Assembly (NCBI GenBank): GCA_034190875.2
Contig: CM067343.1
Coordinates: forward strand, 55,217,445-55,281,444
DNA: 64,000 nt
Direction: 5' to 3'
Source of the DNA: Urechis unicinctus
Taxonomy: Eukaryota > Annelida > Polychaeta > Xenopneusta > Urechidae
Made by a program: the position numbers and the translations under genes. The notes beneath the pieces were generated by a model. That model had not been told where the DNA came from, did no database searches, and saw only the letters and a list, made by a program, of their open reading frames with translations. Positions 41,901-52,261 of this stretch are shown here, one piece after another (positions within the stretch are counted from its first letter, which is position 1; the number at the start of each line of letters is the position of its first letter).

Positions 41901-42345
41901 AATCTATTATGCCTCATGCCTAGAACTAACATTGATCACACTGTAAACAGCGGCCGCTTTGAGCGTCTAATGAACATACCAAACGCGTGTCTGAGGTCTC
42001 GATTTGCCCTTCATAATGATACAAGCGTCAACTTCAGTTGTCTCTATGACACACGTTTGTCACACCTATCATGTTGCCAAGTGTTTTTTTTATCTCTGTG
42101 TAATATTGCCGGTTATTATAGTATACCTTCTTTTATATAACCTTCGACCATTCAACAACCATTAATGTCTCATGTAAGGTAAAATAGGTATATTGAAAGG
42201 CTTTTGCTAACTTAAATTTTTACGTCCAGTTTAATTCAGCCATTGACTCTAGTTTGGGAAGTGATACAACCATTCCTGCAAAAGCTACATCATTCATGAC
42301 AATAGCTTATGCCTGAGAAGCTCTGCGCAATGCATAGTTGGGCAT
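38930..42345 (+). repeat. Segmental duplication block D, copy 1
   Basis: Homologous in direct orientation to 59843-63150. Landmarks are GCATAACCAGACG/CATAACCAGACG, ATGGCAGCTTGGATGCTGTACC, the segment AATGGCCTGCTCATAGCAGA, and AAATCTATTATGCCTCATGC. A run of nine C at about 40947 corresponds to sixteen C in D2. A 71-codon frame at 39205-39420 ends at a possible splice donor but is broken by stops in D2. No gene is supported. Confidence 0.9.
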
Positions 42346-43154
42346 TAATGTATCACAGGCTGTTTAACCTGCAGTGGTTTTGAAAGAGATTGGTCCCTTG
42401 CTCAGCTTGTGAAAACACATTGAACCTTTACTGACAATATCTTCAACAAAACACATTGAATCGAAAATGGGATGCACTTTCTGTTATCACTGGGGGCAGG
42501 GGTATTCATTATTCGTTCGAAATTTTATGAGGGGGTTCGATTAAACGTCCAACACTTTAAACTGTATTGCGGAGGCCTGAGCCTGGGTATGGGTAGTTGT
42601 CTATACGCCACAACTGCAATGTCGACGCAGCGACATATTGCTCTCGCTATTCAATTCCCGAACCTTATGTATCTGTAGAACTATCTCTTCCATATGATTT
42701 TGTCACTCGCTATGAAGTGTCAGGTCTAAATCGATGGTCGTCCGTCATCAACGCCGTCATTTGATAAGTGAAAGATCCCGAAAATGAGGTAAAAAAAGGG
42801 CTTATACAAGTGGAAACATTAAGACCAACAGTAAACCAGGGAATAAGCCAGCACACGAAATCCATGCGGGCCGACGGAAATTTCGCATATCTGAATGCAT
42901 CAATTGAATTTCATTGATACGCCAGTAAATAATGCAAACAAATACGGCGCATCGAGATGGCATTGTTTGTAAAACCATATAGCCATGCATCCTTATACTG
43001 AACTTTTTATGGTTTATGGTGCAATTCATGCCATGCTGGTATTAACGATGACGATAATAATGGTACTGATGATAATGCTGAAGCTGCTGATGACGATAAC
43101 ATGATGCTAGTTTCGTGAATGTAACACCCTGATAGGCGAACTTAAATATTAACG

Positions 43155-43155
<1 letters not shown>
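42346..43155. other. Junction between duplication unit 1 and unit 2, no gene seen
   Basis: Sequence between the end of D1 and the microsatellite before A2. It resembles neither the sequence left of A1 (4-5.3 kb) nor that right of D2 (63.2-64 kb). Two overlapping small frames (42472-42678 plus, 42802-43029 minus) lack recognisable motifs. This is where the tandem-duplication junction must lie. Confidence 0.5.
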
Positions 43156-43157
<2 letters not shown>

Positions 43158-43199
<42 letters not shown>

Positions 43200-43463
43200 T
43201 ATATAGATATAGAGATAGAGATATATATATATAGATATAGATATAGATATATATATAGATATATATATAGAGAGATAGATAGATATATAGATATATAGAT
43301 ATATATATATATAGATATATATATATATATATATACCTATATATATAAATATATATATATACACACATATATATATGTGTATATATATACATATATATAT
43401 ATTCACATATGTATAAATATATACATATATACATATATATACATATATATACATATATATATA

Positions 43464-43531
<68 letters not shown>

Positions 43532-43580
43532 ATGTGTGTGTGTATGTGTGTGTGTATGTGTGCATAGATATATATATAAC
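43158..43580. repeat. TA/GATA and (GT)n microsatellite
   Basis: TA repeats pass into GATA/GAGA (43190-43330), back to TA with CATA variants, and end in a (TG)n stretch broken by TATG at about 43517-43562. It lies about 85 bp left of block A2. The GA-rich tract left of A1 occupies a similar place but has a different composition. Confidence 0.94.
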
Positions 43581-43986
43581 ACTAATTTTGTACAGTGGCC
43601 GCTCTCATGCCATTACTGACATTATTCGACACTTTTTACTGCTATATGCACACTAATAGAGCGATAAAGCTTGTGGGAAATGCGCCGTTTAATTTTGCAT
43701 ATCATTATTGAATACTATTGCATTTTGTATAGCGGGTCGCTATGGCAATTTAATAATTCATTCGTCGTCGTTTGACGGCAGAGATGGATTCTATGAGACA
43801 TAGTTGAAAGAGAGCGATCAAATCCATTTCGCACTGTACCATTTTGAACGGAACAGACATTGCTTATGAGTTATGCAACGTAGCTATATTCAGAGAGTTT
43901 CGAAGCATGGCATAGACGTTGTCCGACAGAGGGACCCTGTTTAGTGTGGTTGGTATATGCTGGCACCCATCTTGTAGACACACGAT

Positions 43987-46900
43987 ATGGCATCCGTGAG
44001 GAGAATTAACCATACTGGTCAATGTATGTTAACTGCTATAATTCTTCTATTAATAACCAATACTGAGGCACATCACTCCAATTACGGGAATGTGTCGTTT
44101 TACGAGATGGAGGCTCATAACTTCAAAATTGCTGGATATTTAGGAACCCATTTCTGCAAAAACAAGCAAGAATGTGCCATGCAGTGTTTGCTTCAAGCTG
44201 ACTGCTGTCATATTGGGCTCCATCAATTGGATGACGGATTTCATTCCTACAGGTTATCAGATCAAGGTTGCGATCCGACGCATAGAATCGTTTACAATTA
44301 CGTTGTTGGTAAGTCCGGTGCATTACTTACATAATGTTTTGTAAGGAGGACTAGTACCTAGGCGGGTGAATCAACTGTATTATACCGCGACTTGAAAACA
44401 TCTTGCAGGTCGATCAATTCGAAATATCTGGTGCCACATGTTGTTTGTTAATCATACAATATCGCAATATTAACATCCTTTCGTACTGAGGTATTTTTAT
44501 CATCCTCTGCATTGACGTCTAGATTTCGTCCTGGTCATCTTAGTTCGACTTCATTAACAAAACATATGGTTAGCACATAAGGACGAGACTTGAAGAATAT
44601 GGCCAGTAATTATTCGGTTGGTTGTGACATCAGCTTTCATAGTGAAGTAACTAACCCGGTTTGGTGACATAAGGCATGTCATGCGCTCTGAATTGATCAT
44701 CTCAAAACATTACCTCTCTTCTACGATTTGCTTCCATGGTAGCTCAACTTGAGTTTGAACAATTAATTTGGCTGCACTCCGCCAACAGGTTTTATTGCAT
44801 CAAATAACCAAGATATCATTTGGCATTTTTGTTGTTTGTTGTAGTGAAGCGATGGATTGCCTTCTGTTGATACTGACGTTAGCCATTACCTTTTATTTCC
44901 TGGTCTATATGGGTAGTATCATTGAATAAGCGAGTTACGTGCTTTGCATGTATGTAGTATGTAGTAGGTTATTAGATGAACGGTATATTTAACACGTTAA
45001 TTATGATTCCTGCTTCCTAGCGTCTAGTCTATAAGTGTCACTATAGCCGGTCCTTCCAGTGGGTTTTGCATGAGTATGTTCCAGAGAATTAGGAAAGGAT
45101 TGTGTAAAAGTTTCTGGCCTAAAGGAACTCAGGTGGGCTTACACCTGGTGCGGAAAGTGGCGTCGCCCAGTATATTGCTTGATAGGTGATGAAAGATCTC
45201 TTTTGATGTGTACTTTCTGCATGTGCTTCGATTATCAAGAGGTTTGTTTGACCATTGATCACCCAACTTGGCCTCATGTATACATTTTTACCGTTGAGCA
45301 TTGGAACTAATGCGACTTACAAATTCGCGAACTAGAAATAGTGAATACACATTGGTATCCAGAATAAGTAATGATATTAACTTCAGGTCCAAAAGAAGAC
45401 TTCTGTTTAACACCATATATGCAAGTGGGTCGCTCTTTAATGTGTCGTAATGTCAACATAATAATAATACAATTCATTGTTCTGGTTTTGTTTTAAAGCT
45501 GTAAAAATTTATTGGGATAAATATGTATATGGTATACTTTGTCCTATTATAAGCATTGAATGAAGTTGCGCATAACTTCGTTGGTAAAGTACAATCATGT
45601 GATGACTATTATGGTCGACAGTTTGTCCAAGGAACATAGGTATGGTTGCTGACATTTTTCTAGATGGGAGCAAGCCGACTCACTAAGCAAGTTACTGTTT
45701 GGGCTCTCCTCCATATAAGCAAAATTTTCTTTCGGGTTGGTGAGGTATCTTATTCTAATTCATGAATATTCAAGACCTGTTCCTCTTGGCGCAGCGATAA
45801 TGCTATTTTCTCGTCCAATAGCATTTTGAGACACGTTTAATGGGATGATAAATACATAATTTGCGACTTGGTTTTTCATGTCAGAACTGATGCATAAACG
45901 ATTACCTCCGGCAATGTTAATGCCGACAGACTCACAAAAGCCAATTATTGCATTTTATGACTTGCCATAACATGTCTGGAGACATTTGCAGGATATGGGG
46001 AGCTCGTGCCACAGGACTGTGTCGAATTGTACGCTGCAGGGTTCGCAGAGTCCGGTTTGTACACAATATACGTAAACAGGTCTGGTCAGCTCCAACCAAT
46101 AGCTGTTAACTGTGATATGGAGACCGACGGAGGAGGATGGATGGTTAGTCAACCTCTTTGTTGAGGTTAAAGCAACTGTTTATTGTCTATTTGATACCAA
46201 CGCATTTCGATGTATCTTGATATGTTCGGCATCATAACATTTTGGATTACCTAAAACATTATTCATAAATGTCCACTAACAATTCAAGGCCATGAGTAAC
46301 GTTCTATGCATGCATTTACCCACGTTAATCATGCTTAAAGGTTTTCCAAAGACGCCAAGATGGCTCGGTGGACTTCTACCAGAACTGGGAGGCGTACGCT
46401 AGAGGTTTTGGCAATATCAATGGAGAGTTCTGGATTGGTATGTATACTGCTCTTAGACCGTGTTAACGTTAAATGCGACAATGCGCCATTGTTACTATGT
46501 GTTTAATTAAAACACGCGATTATAGTGGACGTTTTACAGGACATGTGGCGTCCGTCAAAGGGTGCAAACATACTTGAAATATCAATATGCTCATATATTT
46601 TGTAAGAATAAAAATGTACGCAATACCAGGTAATGAGCTTCTCCACCTACTGACCTCCCAGAAACCTCAGCAGCTTAGAGTAGACTTAGTCGATCACGAG
46701 GGATTTATCGCTTACGCTCAATATGACCACTTTTACGTTGGCTCATCATCGGCAAAGTTCGCAATGAACATCAGTGGCTATACAGGCAGCGCAGGTGAGC
46801 AGTCCACCGGCCACTAAGTCTGCGCTATACACTTCGACACGGGATTCATATGTTTTAGCGTGAAATTGGCACTGGTATATGGTATTGATCGGACACATAA

Positions 46901-47246
46901 GTGAATTAAGTTTGTTCACGTCATCTAACAATAAACAAATGCGTATTTTCCAAGTACATATGTGTAATCTTTGGTATCTTTAGGGGATGGCCTGAGTTAC
47001 CACAACTCTCAGAAGTTCACGACTCTGGACCAAGACAACGACGGTTACAGTTCAAACTGTGCCAGATTGTACTTTGGAGGTTGGTGGTATAACGCATGTC
47101 ATTACTCGAACTTGAACGGGCTCTACGCACAGACCGGCAATCATAACATGACGACATATGCTCAATATGTGACCTGGTATGATTGGCGGGGTTATCACTA
47201 TTCTCTCAAATTCACTGAAATGAAGATGAGATCATACGACGTTTAG
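43987..47246 (+). CDS. Secreted PAN/apple plus fibrinogen-related domain lectin (5 exons)
   Basis: Spliced gene with exons 43987-44308, 45992-46143, 46341-46437, 46630-46794 and 46984-47246 (999 bp, 332 residues). All introns are GT-AG and the phases agree. Residues 14-28 form a hydrophobic signal segment; a second Met at codon 14 is an alternative start. Residues about 36-107 are a Cys-rich PAN/apple-like module ([12 protein letters not shown], then CC). Residues 108-332 are a fibrinogen-related domain: Cys117, [10 protein letters not shown] at 148-157, [29 protein letters not shown] at 191-198, the calcium loop DQDND at 261-265 followed by [18 protein letters not shown] at 277-291, and [19 protein letters not shown]. 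Cys117/148 and 271/284 are the usual disulphide pairs. Ficolins and tachylectin-5 of this family bind acetylated sugars, with calcium holding the pocket. A secreted recognition lectin is the inferred role. The PAN module may mediate self-association. No polyA signal or promoter is evident. Confidence 0.9.
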
Positions 47247-47624
47247 CTCCGTAATTTATCAACCTCCCCCGAAGTGGAACCATACTAGAAGGATTATGTT
47301 GACATCAGTTGATTCAAATGGGCTTCAGTGGTTTCCAGTTGTTACATACAAGCCGGATGATTCTCCTTTTCAGTGGAATACTGATATCTGTCTAGTTATG
47401 GCCGCAGTGCTTTTTGCACGGGTGGCTGAGAAAATATAATGAAAATAATCTTTGCTTACCGATTAATACATCTAACTATATACTGTTCATAAACAAGTAA
47501 AATCGAGGATAATTTAGTAAATAAGTGCGGCCTACGCCCACTTGTAAACATGCACATCTTCCTCATTACTATATCATTGTGCTGTCGGAAATGTTCGCAT
47601 TGGCATAGTGTTTATCCGGCTGCT

Positions 47625-48382
47625 ATATGGGCTTGGTAAGATGCAGTGACTACAAAGACTGCTTCCGGTGCTATGGCTACATAAGCTTGTGTAGTGGCTA
47701 TATTTGCTAGGTCGAGTTCATTGGCAATATAGGCTGGGTCAGGTGCAGTTGCCAAATAGGCTGGCTAATGAGTTGTTGTAATTTAGGCTGTGTCAAGTAA
47801 AGTGGCTATTCAGGCTGGCTAAGGTGCAGTTACAACATGCGCTGGGTCAAGTGGAGTGGTTATAGACGAGGGTGAAGTATAGCCTGGTTCAAGTGTAGTT
47901 GCTGGATAGGCTTACTCAAGTGGAATAGCTACATAGGCTGATTCATGTGCAGCTGCTATTTCAATTAGGGCCAGGTGAAGTGGCTTTATAGGATCGATCA
48001 TGTCCAGTGGCTTTATTGGCTGGTTGCTATGCAAGCAGCAAAAGACACAGTGACTTTATATTCCGGGTCGAATGCAGCGGCTATATAGGCTAGGTCAAGT
48101 GCAGCAGCTTGAAGGGGTCGGGTGAAAGGTTTAAGTGGCTAGATAGGTTGGTTCAGGTGCACGGATAAATAGTCTCGTATGCGCGCAAATGTTTTATAAA
48201 TGGAGCCAGTTGCAGTGGCTATATAGGCTGTTTAAGATTCGGCTGCTGGAAGGGCTTCGTCAGGTGCAGTGGCTACACCGGCTGACTCAGATGCAGTAGC
48301 TGTAGAGGTTTGCTCAGATGCTGTTGATAGAATGGCCCGGTCAGCTGTAGTGGCTACAAGGGCTCGTTAAGGTGCAAGAGAG

Positions 48383-48383
<1 letters not shown>
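47625..48383 (+). repeat. Degenerate 27-bp minisatellite (block A2)
   Basis: Orthologue of the array at 9280-10140, with about 27-28-bp units built on GGCTATATAGGCTGG and TCAGGTGCAGT. It is about 100 bp shorter than copy 1, through loss of whole or partial units (for example near 48010-48025). At its right edge a TA array begins, as in copy 1. Confidence 0.85.
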
Positions 48384-48417
<34 letters not shown>

Positions 48418-48835
48418 TAGAGAGATATATATATATATAGATATATATAGAGATATATATATATAGAGATAAGAGAGAGATAGATATATAGAGAGAGATA
48501 GATATCTAGAGATATCTATAGATAGAGATAGATCTCTATCTATAGATCTCTCTAGATATATATATCAGAGAGATATAGAGATATAGATATCTCTATAGAG
48601 ATATCTAGAGATATAGATCTATCTATCTCTATACTATATATAGATATACACATCATATATAATATATATATATTTACATATTCATATATATAGGAAATAT
48701 ATATATAAAATATCTATTTATGTATTTATATATATATATTTATATATATTTATTCATATATATATATTTATTTATATATATATATTTATATATATATGCA
48801 TGCATACATGTATATCTGTATATATGTTTTTACAT

Positions 48836-48880
<45 letters not shown>

Positions 48881-48937
48881 TATCAAATATATATATATGT
48901 ATATGTATATATTTATATATATATTTTATATATTATA

Positions 48938-49020
<83 letters not shown>
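48384..49020. repeat. TA/GATA/TC compound microsatellite
   Basis: TA, then GATA/GAGA and CTCT sub-tracts (48415-48640, partly self-complementary), then TA with TTTA and CATG interruptions, ending in pure TA (48938-49018). It sits where copy 1 has its (TA)n array at 10153-10652, but the internal composition is different. Confidence 0.94.
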
Positions 49021-49022
<2 letters not shown>

Positions 49023-49547
49023 GATGAGCGTGGATAATAGGCAAAGTAGAAAATGGTGATGGCTTCTGATTTCTATGCATTATTACAAATGGATGGACAC
49101 GTTCTTCTGATAATATCTGTGTATTTTCTTCGATCTTTATAAGATCTAAGGAAATAGATTTATTGCATGTACATTGTCTATTTTCATTGGAAGTTAGCGC
49201 AGGGATAAATGCAACATGTGTTGACTGATGATTGTAATTATCTGTGCTAGTTGTAAATGATATGTTAATGTCACGCAATATATATTGATGTACTCGTTAA
49301 TGCAGATCTTGCTTGGCACGTCCAATAAATATTAGTAATACATCAAATTTGTTCCAGCAAATATTACCTTTCATTCTCCCATATCATACATAGCAAACAC
49401 GGGAACTATTTATGGAGTTATAGACAAACGGCCATGTCGAATCCATATAACGTAAATATACAGCATGCCTTCATATCTCCTATACGATAATGCCTCTAAT
49501 CAAGCGTATAACTATATGCTGCTGTATTTAAATGGTCTGTTTGTATT

Positions 49548-50520
49548 GTGCTTTTCACAAAGGAGTGGATAGTAGAGCGCGATGACTTGACTAGAGGCTA
49601 CACGAGCCTCCAAATTTTACAAAAGCCCTCAGGTGCCCAGCTAAAATCAGAGTGTGAATTCCCATGTCCCTACCAGTATAATGACCAGGTCAGTGGTGAT
49701 CCCAACATTTGCGCAAATGACTTTTCCCTCCTTAGTAATTTAGTCGTCAACCGCCTCGTTAACAACTACTTATCCGCTTCTCTAAGTTACCTTGCTCCCA
49801 TCACAGCTACTCAACAATACCCATTGATGTGACAGCCACCTAAGTTCAGGGACATAACTGATAGCTGTGATGACTGGTTGCCTCAGTACGCGCGCTATGC
49901 CCAATTGGCTAACTTGTCGGAACCCGCAATTGTTTCTGCAATGACTAACCTCCTCTTGTGCCGAGCCAGCGTACAGTACGAAACGATTATGCGATTATGC
50001 GATAATGTGTCACCAGATTCGCTTCTCGCGCGATGAATTATTTTTGGCGTTTCGGATCCCACCAGGACCACTTGCAGTCAAACATGTTTATCACACATTT
50101 GCGGTCATGTTTTCGAACTGAGCTCAGAGACTGCGTCCTTCCAACGTTCGACGTAGCTGAACGAAAGGCGTTGAACGTAAGCGTAAGTTAGAACATTGCG
50201 TCACCATATGAGAAAACAGACAATCAAGTGGTCGCTTTTGCTTATAGACGCGGCAGATCTCGAGAACGCCTGGACAGTATTCTAAACAGCGCACCTTCTC
50301 GAATTAACGTAAAAGAAATTAGAGAGCCTTCGCGCGTCATCCGTCGTCACCTAAAATATCTACACCCCACCATGATCGCCGTTCAAAGGACAGGATGGAC
50401 CGTCGTTCTCAGCGTACGTCAAGATCTTACTCCCGCGACAGAATGACGTCTGCGTCTCCACGTCGCTCGTCCATGCAACGCGGCCATAATGATTATGGCA
50501 GCGTATTCCTGCCAACAAGC
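49548..50520 (+). pseudogene. Ty3/gypsy-like gag remnant (block A2)
   Basis: Better preserved than copy 1. One frame runs from 49548 to a stop near 50035, broken only by a TGA at 49830-49832. Directly after that TGA come QPPKFRDITDSCDDWLPQYA and RYAQLANLSEPAIVSAM, the pattern of a retrotransposon gag capsid start (PPKF.G....WDDWL..F...A). A short tandem GCGATTATGC duplication lies at about 49988. Later frames include WSLLLIDAADLENAW (about 50230) and an Arg/Ser-rich region (to about 50480), disrupted more than in copy 1. No zinc knuckle or pol follows: the next recognisable sequence is the duplicated B block. Since both A copies carry it, the insertion predates the duplication. Confidence 0.55.
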
Positions 50521-51140
50521 CGAAATTGCTAATTTGGAACAGCCCATACCACTCACTCATTTTAACGACTCGTGATGAATTGTTAGCTGAAGACATTGCC
50601 AGCATTGAGAGGTTGCATCCGTCGGTGTCCGATTAAATCACAGCACAACACTTTACATGCACCAGCGGCTTTATAATTTTTGAACAGACGACCGACCTGC
50701 AAAGAATTTATGCAGAATACACATTGACATAACTTTCTAGGATTTTGTGAACCCGGTCGGTACTGCTGTATGTTATAGCAATAACAAATTTGCTCACGGC
50801 ATCGTTAGAAATATTTTAAAAGGTGTGTAGCGTATACAGCTGGGGATTGCTAGTAGAGCAAAACTAAACGGCAGCGTTTCTCTATTTACCACAATGGCCA
50901 TTATATCATTATGCGTGCTTCCCAGGCGCATCGAAAAACCATGACTATTCTCTGAAGTAATTGACTTACATTCGATGTTGTTAGAAGCTCCCCGCAGCTG
51001 TCATTTTCTTTTTCATTAATTGCGTTTATATGTGAGTCCAGGCTCACGGGCATTGCTGTTAGTGATTAAAATCGGTATTTCCGCACAGTGTTTGATTAGC
51101 AAGGAACTGTATTTCTCGAATCAATTCATCATATTATCAT

Positions 51141-51360
51141 GCAAGAACGTAATGTATCATGCCAGAACGTAATGTATCATGCAAGAACGTAATGTATCAT
51201 GCAAGAACGTAATGTATCATGCAAGAACGTAATGTATCATGCAAGAACGTAATGTATCATGCAAGAACGTAATGTATCATGCAAGAACGTCATGTATCAT
51301 GCAAGAACGTAATGTATCATGCAAGAACGTAATGTATCATGCAAGAACGTAATGTATCAT
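51141..51360 (+). repeat. 20-bp minisatellite, 11 near-identical copies
   Basis: Eleven head-to-tail copies of the 20-mer GCAAGAACGTAATGTATCAT. Unit 2 has GCC for GCA, unit 8 has GTC at the GTA position, and the rest are identical. Block B1 has a single related unit at about 18060-18080 (GCAAGATCGCTAATGTATCAT). The array therefore arose in this copy after duplication, and its near identity marks it as recent or homogenised. Confidence 0.97.
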
Positions 51361-52261
51361 GCGGAAATTGAAAAGGATGAAGTTTGACTACTGAAGGCGC
51401 ATGACATGTGCTTTTTAAATATCCTGTGCCAAGGTCAGAGGCAATGTTATATAATGTCTAGTCGATATATACAGCACAAAGTGTGATATGATAATATTCA
51501 TCAACACATGTACTAAATTTATCTTATATTGGGTTGAATGGAACATTCCCGTACCCCTACAATTGTATGGTACAGTTCCTTTTCTTTACATACGGTTTAT
51601 GATTGCCATTATTTTGTAGTAAACACAAATCAATAAATCTTTGCATCTTTGACAATGTCGTATTCATATATTAGGTTTGTGTAGTGCATCAAAGTCTTTC
51701 ACAGAGACAATATTAATCTGATTAGTTCCTGTAATATTTGTCCCCACTATGATGATAGACACTAGACTACATGATCATCACATTAAGCTCTACCCCGTTT
51801 TTTGTTGTGACATGTTTATGCCACTCTTTATATAGTACAAGCAACGTACCGAAGATTAAACCATTCAAATGGAACACACTTGAGAAACAGTTCGACATAA
51901 CATTAAAATCTTGCCTGCCAATCATAAATTTAGAACAAACGAAGCGGTATTAAATGACTGGTTTCATATAACGATGGAAATAATGAAATCCAATACTAGA
52001 GCAATGTCTCGTAGCAATTGAGGCGGTTTTGTAAATTGTGCGCATGGCATTCCAAGTGAAATGTCACAACGAACGACCCGTAGGAATCACAGATTAAATT
52101 TGCTTCTTCTGCTATTAGCTCATAACAACCCGAGTATGAATGTGTTGCGTCTTGCTTCGATAAACATTGACACTACTTCTATAATGCACAATGGAATCTG
52201 ATTACAACACAATTATGAGAATGGGTTTTGTTTTATGATCATTTCAAATGAGAATGGGTGC

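Larger units (their letters stand above)
43666..50522 (+). repeat. Segmental duplication block A, copy 2
   Basis: Direct homologue of 5328-12290, carrying the intact lectin gene, the 27-bp minisatellite, a TA array and the gag remnant. Intron 2 of the lectin gene is about 113 bp shorter than in copy 1. The block ends at CCAACAAGC (about 50522). It is followed by a 40-bp scrap matching 13197-13240 and then by block B3, joined at the equivalent of position 16807. Confidence 0.95.

Noticed and set aside
42472-43029. Two small frames in the unit junction (plus and minus)
   Set aside because: No motif, no homologue in the window, and lengths expected by chance.
44123-44323. Minus-strand frame over exon 1 of the lectin gene
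   Set aside because: Antisense shadow of the PAN-like exon; no independent evidence.
51141-51360. CRISPR-like array
   Set aside because: Units are directly adjacent with no spacers, and the genome is eukaryotic. It is an ordinary minisatellite.
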